Shown here one piece after another: positions 54,074-57,517 of a stretch of 57,517 nt of DNA (its first letter is position 1; each line of letters starts with the position of its first letter). A program made the position numbers and the translations under genes. This DNA is from Hyphomicrobiales bacterium (lineage in GTDB: Bacteria > Pseudomonadota > Alphaproteobacteria > Rhizobiales > Beijerinckiaceae), in contig JAIXUP010000004.1 of NCBI GenBank assembly GCA_027483505.1, positions 1-57,517 on the forward strand, read 5' to 3'. The notes beneath the pieces are model-generated. The model made no database searches. It was given only the letters and a program-made list of their open reading frames with translations, and had not been told where the DNA came from.

Positions 54074-57000
54074 TCATGCGAAAATGAAGTCGTCCGCGAC
54101 GATGGTGGCGGCGGTGGTGTTGATCAGGAAGATGACGTTGCCTGATCCCGGCAGGTTGATCTGCGTGTTCGCGCCGGCCTGGCCGATGCGGTTCTCGGCC
54201 TGAAGTTGCGCGAAGCTGGTGATGCCGGTGCCGAGGAGCCAGATCTGATCGCCTGGGCCTGCGCCGCCCTGGAAGTCGAAGATGATGTCGTAGCCGTTGT
54301 TGGCGCCGAACTGAAAACGGTCGAAGCCCGTGTCGACGGTTCCGGTGCCGCCCCACATCTGGTCCTGGCCGCTCGTGCTGACGATGGTGTCGTTGCCGTT
54401 GCCGCCGAACGAGAAGGTGAGTTCGAGCGTGCCTTGATCATTCAGGAAGTCATTGCCGTCGCCACCGTTGAGGATGTCGATGCCGGCATCGCCGAACAGG
54501 AGATCGTCTTCGCTGCCGCCAAAGACCTGGTCATTGCCCGCACCACCATTCACTATGTCGCCACCGGCCTCGCCAAACAGGAAATCGTCCTCGCTGTCGC
54601 CATTGATGCTGTCGCCATTGGCGCCGCCCTGGATCACATCGACATCGGCACCACCGAAGAGGGTATCAGTGCCGATGCCGCCCTGGATCTGGTCATTGCC
54701 GGCCTCGCCGAGAATCGAGTCGTTGCCGTCCTCGCCGAAGATGAAGTCGTCACCCGAGCCGCCGCTAAGCGTGTCCAGCCCGGAGCCGCCGAGGATCACA
54801 TCCTGTCCGCTGCCGCCCTGGATTGTATCCTGGCCGCTGCCGCCATAGAGTTCGTTCGCGCCTCCCAACGCGGCGATACTGTCATCGTCACCCTCGCCAT
54901 AGATCAGGCTGCCGCCGCGGCCGACATCGATGACATCATTGCCATCCCCGCCAAGCACATAATCATAGCCTGTGCCGCCGAAATAGGAGTCGTTGCCGGC
55001 ATAGAGCTCGGCCGCGTCGCTGCCACCAATGCCACGCACCACATTGACGTTGTTGTCCATGTAGATGCGATCGGCAAAACGCGAGCCGGAGACGTTCTCG
55101 AAGCCTGTGTAGACATCTCCAGCCGCTTCGGTGAGGTTGAGGTTCGGCGCCAGCATGTAGAAGGCGACGCCCAACGCCGAGGACACGTAGCTGATCGTGT
55201 CCGCACCATTGCCGCCGATCATCGAGTCCGCGCCCGCACCGCCATCGATGGTGTCGGCGCCATCGCCACCGTTCAGGGTGTCATTGCCGCCGCCGCCATT
55301 GAGCTTGTTGGCGGAGGTGTTGCCGGTGATGTTGTCGTTTCCGGTCGAACTGCCCTCGATGCCTTCGATGGACGTGAACGTATCGGTGCCCAATCCGGCG
55401 ACGCTGAAACTGCCGTTGCTGCTTTCAGTCATGGTCAGGACAACGCCGGCGGCCGCGCCGCTGAACGAGATCACGTCAAAGCCGTTGCCGCCATCGATGG
55501 AGTCATTGTCCGCGCCGCCATCCAGCGTGTCATCACCATCGCCGCCGTTCAGCGTGTCGACGCCCGCACCTGCTGCAATCCGGTCGGATATGCCCGTGCC
55601 AGTGAAGCCGTCTGACGTAGAGTCGCCGATGACGATGAAACGATCGAGGCCGTCGGTCCAATCGGTGAAGCTGAGACTGGCGGCTGAAAACAGAGTGCCA
55701 ATCTTGTTGATCTGGATTGTGTTGGTGTCGTCGGAGCCAACAATGTTTCCCGTCAACGACGCGTTGTTGAAGTTTGCGGCGAGAAAACTCTGGCTGCCCA
55801 ACTTGAGTGTGCCGGTGCCGCTCATGCGGAGATCGAAGGCCACGATGGTTGTGGTGCTGCCCGTGATGTCAAGCGTGCCGCTGCCAAGGTCGACATAGGA
55901 TGCGTTGCCGAGGTTCGCCGCGCCTTGCAGCGCCAGCGTTCCGCTGTCGATGTCGACATAGCCGCCGTTCAGCGCGCCAATCGTCCCGCTGAGGATTTGC
56001 GTCCCCGTGCCCTGCTTGACGATCGCCAGGCTCGCGCCGGCACCAGCAATGCCGAGGCTGCCGCTGAAATTGGCTGTGACCGCTGTGCCGACACCAAGGG
56101 TGAGGACCGAGGCATTGAGCGAGTTCTGCAGAGCTCCAGAGCCGGTCAGCCGCGACACTGACAGATTCTGGTCGTTGAGTTCAAGCGTTGCGCCGCTGCC
56201 GATCGAGGTGAAGCCGCCGGCGGCGGTGTAGGCCGAAAGAGTGCTGTTGCCGAGGGTCAGTCGTCCCGACGATACCGCGACCGTCAAAAGATCGCCATCC
56301 GTGACCGTTCCACCGGCGGCGCCCTGCCACACAATCGTGCCGCCTGTTCCGGGAACCGGCGCATTGAATTCAAACAATGAGCTGTTTCCGGCAACGTTGT
56401 ATTGGCCGGTATAGGTCAGCGTCGTTCCAGCCTGGGCAACCAACCCGAAACTGCTCGCGGTCTGCTGGAAGATGGTGTTTGACAGCGTCTGTGTGCCAAG
56501 GGTGTGCAGCGCGAAATTGTCCGCAAACCCTATTGTAACCGCATTGGACCCAAGAGCCCCAGCGACACCAAGCTGGACCACCCCCTGGTTGCCGCCGTTA
56601 CCGTCAAGCGAACTGGCCGAAAAACCGCCGCTGAATGTGTTGACAGCATTGAGCGTCAGGGTGCCGGACCCGAGCTTGTTCAGGCCACCGCCGCCGGCAA
56701 TGCGGCCGTCGATCTGAAAACGCGTCGCAGCGCCGGAGACGGTCACGTCGATGCTGTCGAGAAGGGTAAGGGCTGTTGATGACGTGATGGTGCTGACCAG
56801 CGCGTTTGCACCCTGGGCAGACACGTTGATGGCAGCTTTGCCTGATGTGTTGTCAAAATTGATCGAGCTGTCGTTTGTGACCCCGCTGCCGCTGCCGAAG
56901 CGATAATTCACGCTGTCCGAGGTGACAATATTGAGCGTGCCGATTGTCCGGGTTGTCTGGACGCCGACAAACACAAAACGATCCGTTTGTGTGCCCGGCG

Positions 57001-57118
57001 TCGCAAAGAAGCTTGCCGCATCACCCTGAAAATCAGGGATCCCGCTGCTAACCCCCCAACTTGCTGGCGTGCCCCAGCTGCCGTTGCCAGACGTTATGGC
57101 CCATGTCCTGCTCGGCAT
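54074..57118 (-). CDS. Large exported protein with autotransporter-type beta-helix repeats and RTX calcium-binding repeats
   Basis: This 1014-residue protein has no N-terminal signal peptide. Residues about 1-510 are Gly/Ser/Thr/Asn-rich with repeats of the autotransporter-associated beta-strand type (LGSGTLTLNAVNTFSGG at 149-165 is a clear unit). Residues about 517-893 hold some thirty GGxGxDxxx-type RTX nonapeptides in several blocks. The C-terminal 120 residues end NTTAATIVADDFIFA, a typical type I secretion signal region with a hydrophobic DFIF end. It lacks an autotransporter barrel, so ABC-type secretion is expected, but no secretion genes lie in the window. It may be an adhesin or surface-layer protein. 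It converges on the dioxygenase gene with a 16-base gap. A paralogue lies upstream. Confidence 0.87.
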   Translation of the reverse strand: MPSRTWAITSGNGSWGTPASWGVSSGIPDFQGDAASFFATPGTQTDRFVFVGVQTTRTIGTLNIVTSDSVNYRFGSGSGVTNDSSINFDNTSGKAAINVSAQGANALVSTITSSTALTLLDSIDVTVSGAATRFQIDGRIAGGGGLNKLGSGTLTLNAVNTFSGGFSASSLDGNGGNQGVVQLGVAGALGSNAVTIGFADNFALHTLGTQTLSNTIFQQTASSFGLVAQAGTTLTYTGQYNVAGNSSLFEFNAPVPGTGGTIVWQGAAGGTVTDGDLLTVAVSSGRLTLGNSTLSAYTAAGGFTSIGSGATLELNDQNLSVSRLTGSGALQNSLNASVLTLGVGTAVTANFSGSLGIAGAGASLAIVKQGTGTQILSGTIGALNGGYVDIDSGTLALQGAANLGNASYVDLGSGTLDITGSTTTIVAFDLRMSGTGTLKLGSQSFLAANFNNASLTGNIVGSDDTNTIQINKIGTLFSAASLSFTDWTDGLDRFIVIGDSTSDGFTGTGISDRIAAGAGVDTLNGGDGDDTLDGGADNDSIDGGNGFDVISFSGAAAGVVLTMTESSNGSFSVAGLGTDTFTSIEGIEGSSTGNDNITGNTSANKLNGGGGNDTLNGGDGADTIDGGAGADSMIGGNGADTISYVSSALGVAFYMLAPNLNLTEAAGDVYTGFENVSGSRFADRIYMDNNVNVVRGIGGSDAAELYAGNDSYFGGTGYDYVLGGDGNDVIDVGRGGSLIYGEGDDDSIAALGGANELYGGSGQDTIQGGSGQDVILGGSGLDTLSGGSGDDFIFGEDGNDSILGEAGNDQIQGGIGTDTLFGGADVDVIQGGANGDSINGDSEDDFLFGEAGGDIVNGGAGNDQVFGGSEDDLLFGDAGIDILNGGDGNDFLNDQGTLELTFSFGGNGNDTIVSTSGQDQMWGGTGTVDTGFDRFQFGANNGYDIIFDFQGGAGPGDQIWLLGTGITSFAQLQAENRIGQAGANTQINLPGSGNVIFLINTTAATIVADDFIFA
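54123..54190. repeat. Copy A of a 68-bp perfect direct repeat in the two RTX-type genes
   Basis: These 68 bases are identical to 57450-57517 at the right window edge, and similarity continues to the left with a few mismatches. Both copies encode the same C-terminal segment (RIGQAGANTQINLPGSGNVI) of neighbouring RTX-type proteins. The identical synonymous positions point to a recent tandem duplication or ongoing gene conversion. Confidence 0.9.
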
Positions 57119-57400
57119 ATCTCGTCCCCATGATGCTGAAACTGTCTTGAAAATCGGCGTTGCCTGGCTGTCGTCAGGAAAAAAACAACCAAGATATCAG
57201 CGTACTTAGCGAGTATCGTAGCGTCAAACTGAATCAGTGCATTCCCGGTCTGTCGTTCCCTTGCGCGCGGCGCACAGTCGAATGCCTGCGCAACCGGGAC
57301 GGTTGGTCGTTGCGTTTCCACAGTGGGCATTCAGCCGCACGATGGACCGGTCTTCGAAGCGCGCCCTCGGCATCGGGGAGGAGGCAGGACCGCATCCACC
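57119..57400. promoter_or_regulatory. Intergenic region upstream of the RTX-type gene
   Basis: This 282-base gap between two minus-strand RTX-type genes should contain the promoter of the 54074-57118 gene. It has an A+T-rich patch at about 57176-57235. On the minus strand TTGACG (57227-57222) is a plausible -35, but the 17-base spaced -10 (TACGCT) is weak. CAACCG (57291-57296) and CGGTTG (57300-57305) form a 6-bp hairpin that could help end transcription of the upstream gene. No further gene is supported here. Confidence 0.4.
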
Positions 57401-57517
57401 TCAAAAGAACAGGAAGTCGTCCGCGACGAGGGTGGTGGCGGTGGTGTTCATCAGGAAGATGACGTTGCCTGATCCCGGCAGGTTGATCTGCGTGTTCGCG
57501 CCGGCCTGGCCGATGCG
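57401..57517 (-). CDS. C-terminal end of a second RTX-type exported protein (partial)
   Basis: The reverse strand from the window edge to a TGA at 57403-57401 encodes 38 residues that match the last 38 residues of the 54074-57118 protein with about seven differences, all in the final 15 (MNTTATTLVADDFLFF versus INTTAATIVADDFIFA). The stop and the secretion-signal end are preserved, so this is the 3' end of a paralogous gene lying upstream in tandem. Its length and N-terminus are outside the window. Copy B of the 68-bp perfect repeat is at 57450-57517. Confidence 0.85.
   Translation of the reverse strand, partial: RIGQAGANTQINLPGSGNVIFLMNTTATTLVADDFLFF

Noticed and set aside
54206..55615. 469-codon plus-strand frame with regular Ala/Val/Asp repeats opposite the RTX gene
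   Set aside because: Its periodicity is the mirror image of the RTX nonapeptide coding repeats; no independent evidence for a gene.
57094..57330. 78-codon minus-strand frame overlapping the RTX gene start
   Set aside because: It overlaps the promoter and start of the RTX-type gene in another frame and has no recognisable features.

Overview
The window is GC-rich chromosomal-type DNA (roughly two thirds G+C by eye) with tightly packed genes, many start/stop overlaps (ATGA, GTGA, TTGA) and a density of ABC, TRAP and Bug-type solute uptake genes typical of metabolically versatile Alphaproteobacteria. A pair of CGTCATGGCCGGGC-type palindromes resembles repeats of Hyphomicrobiales (Rhizobiales) genomes. 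Order-level placement is inference. I see no rRNA, tRNA, IS element, integrase, CRISPR array or origin, and no gene-free stretch longer than about 280 bases.

Layout. (1) 1-3082, minus strand: pseudouridine catabolism, with psuG (cut by the window edge) and an unusual single gene joining a fumarate-reductase-type flavoprotein to a PsuK kinase. (2) 3140-17237, plus strand: a GntR/UTRA regulator, a branched-chain-amino-acid-type ABC importer (livJHMGF), then a MmgE/PrpD dehydratase, a methylisocitrate-lyase-family enzyme, HyuB, HyuA, an isochorismatase-fold protein without the nucleophilic Cys, and a LeuC/LeuD-type hydro-lyase. The dehydratase, hydratase and lyase resemble a methylcitrate cycle without its synthase. 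(3) 17422-22885, plus: a peptide/nickel-type ABC importer with permease DppC and ATPase DppD fused. (4) 28611-22853, minus: a TRAP transporter (P, Q, M), a Gfo/Idh oxidoreductase and a DUF885 protein with a degenerate metal motif. (5) 28787-35422: an Asp/Glu-racemase-superfamily enzyme (plus) converging on a minus-strand set: FadR-type regulator, EthD-like protein, NAD-dependent epimerase, second HyuA/HyuB pair. (6) 35508-40068, plus: FAH-family hydrolase, second TRAP transporter, SDR dehydrogenase.

(7) 40214-54057, plus: a LysR regulator followed by a run of 14 genes. It holds a DUF1932 dehydrogenase, two orphan Bug binding proteins, the 4-oxalomesaconate branch of gallate/protocatechuate 4,5-cleavage (galD, galB, galC-type aldolase), a second livJHMGF importer, a MetE-type methyltransferase, a LigI-type 2-pyrone-4,6-dicarboxylate lactonase and a VOC-fold extradiol dioxygenase. 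Read together these could form a complete ring-cleavage pathway to pyruvate and oxaloacetate in which the usual LigAB dioxygenase and LigC dehydrogenase are replaced by unrelated enzymes. This is the most promising candidate for a new system in the window.

(8) 54074-57517, minus: a 1014-residue exported protein with an autotransporter-like beta-helix half and an RTX calcium-binding half, and the C-terminal end of a near-identical neighbour running off the window.

The whole stretch looks like a catabolic region: each block pairs an uptake system with a short degradation pathway and, in four cases, a local regulator. Substrates are not determinable from sequence alone.
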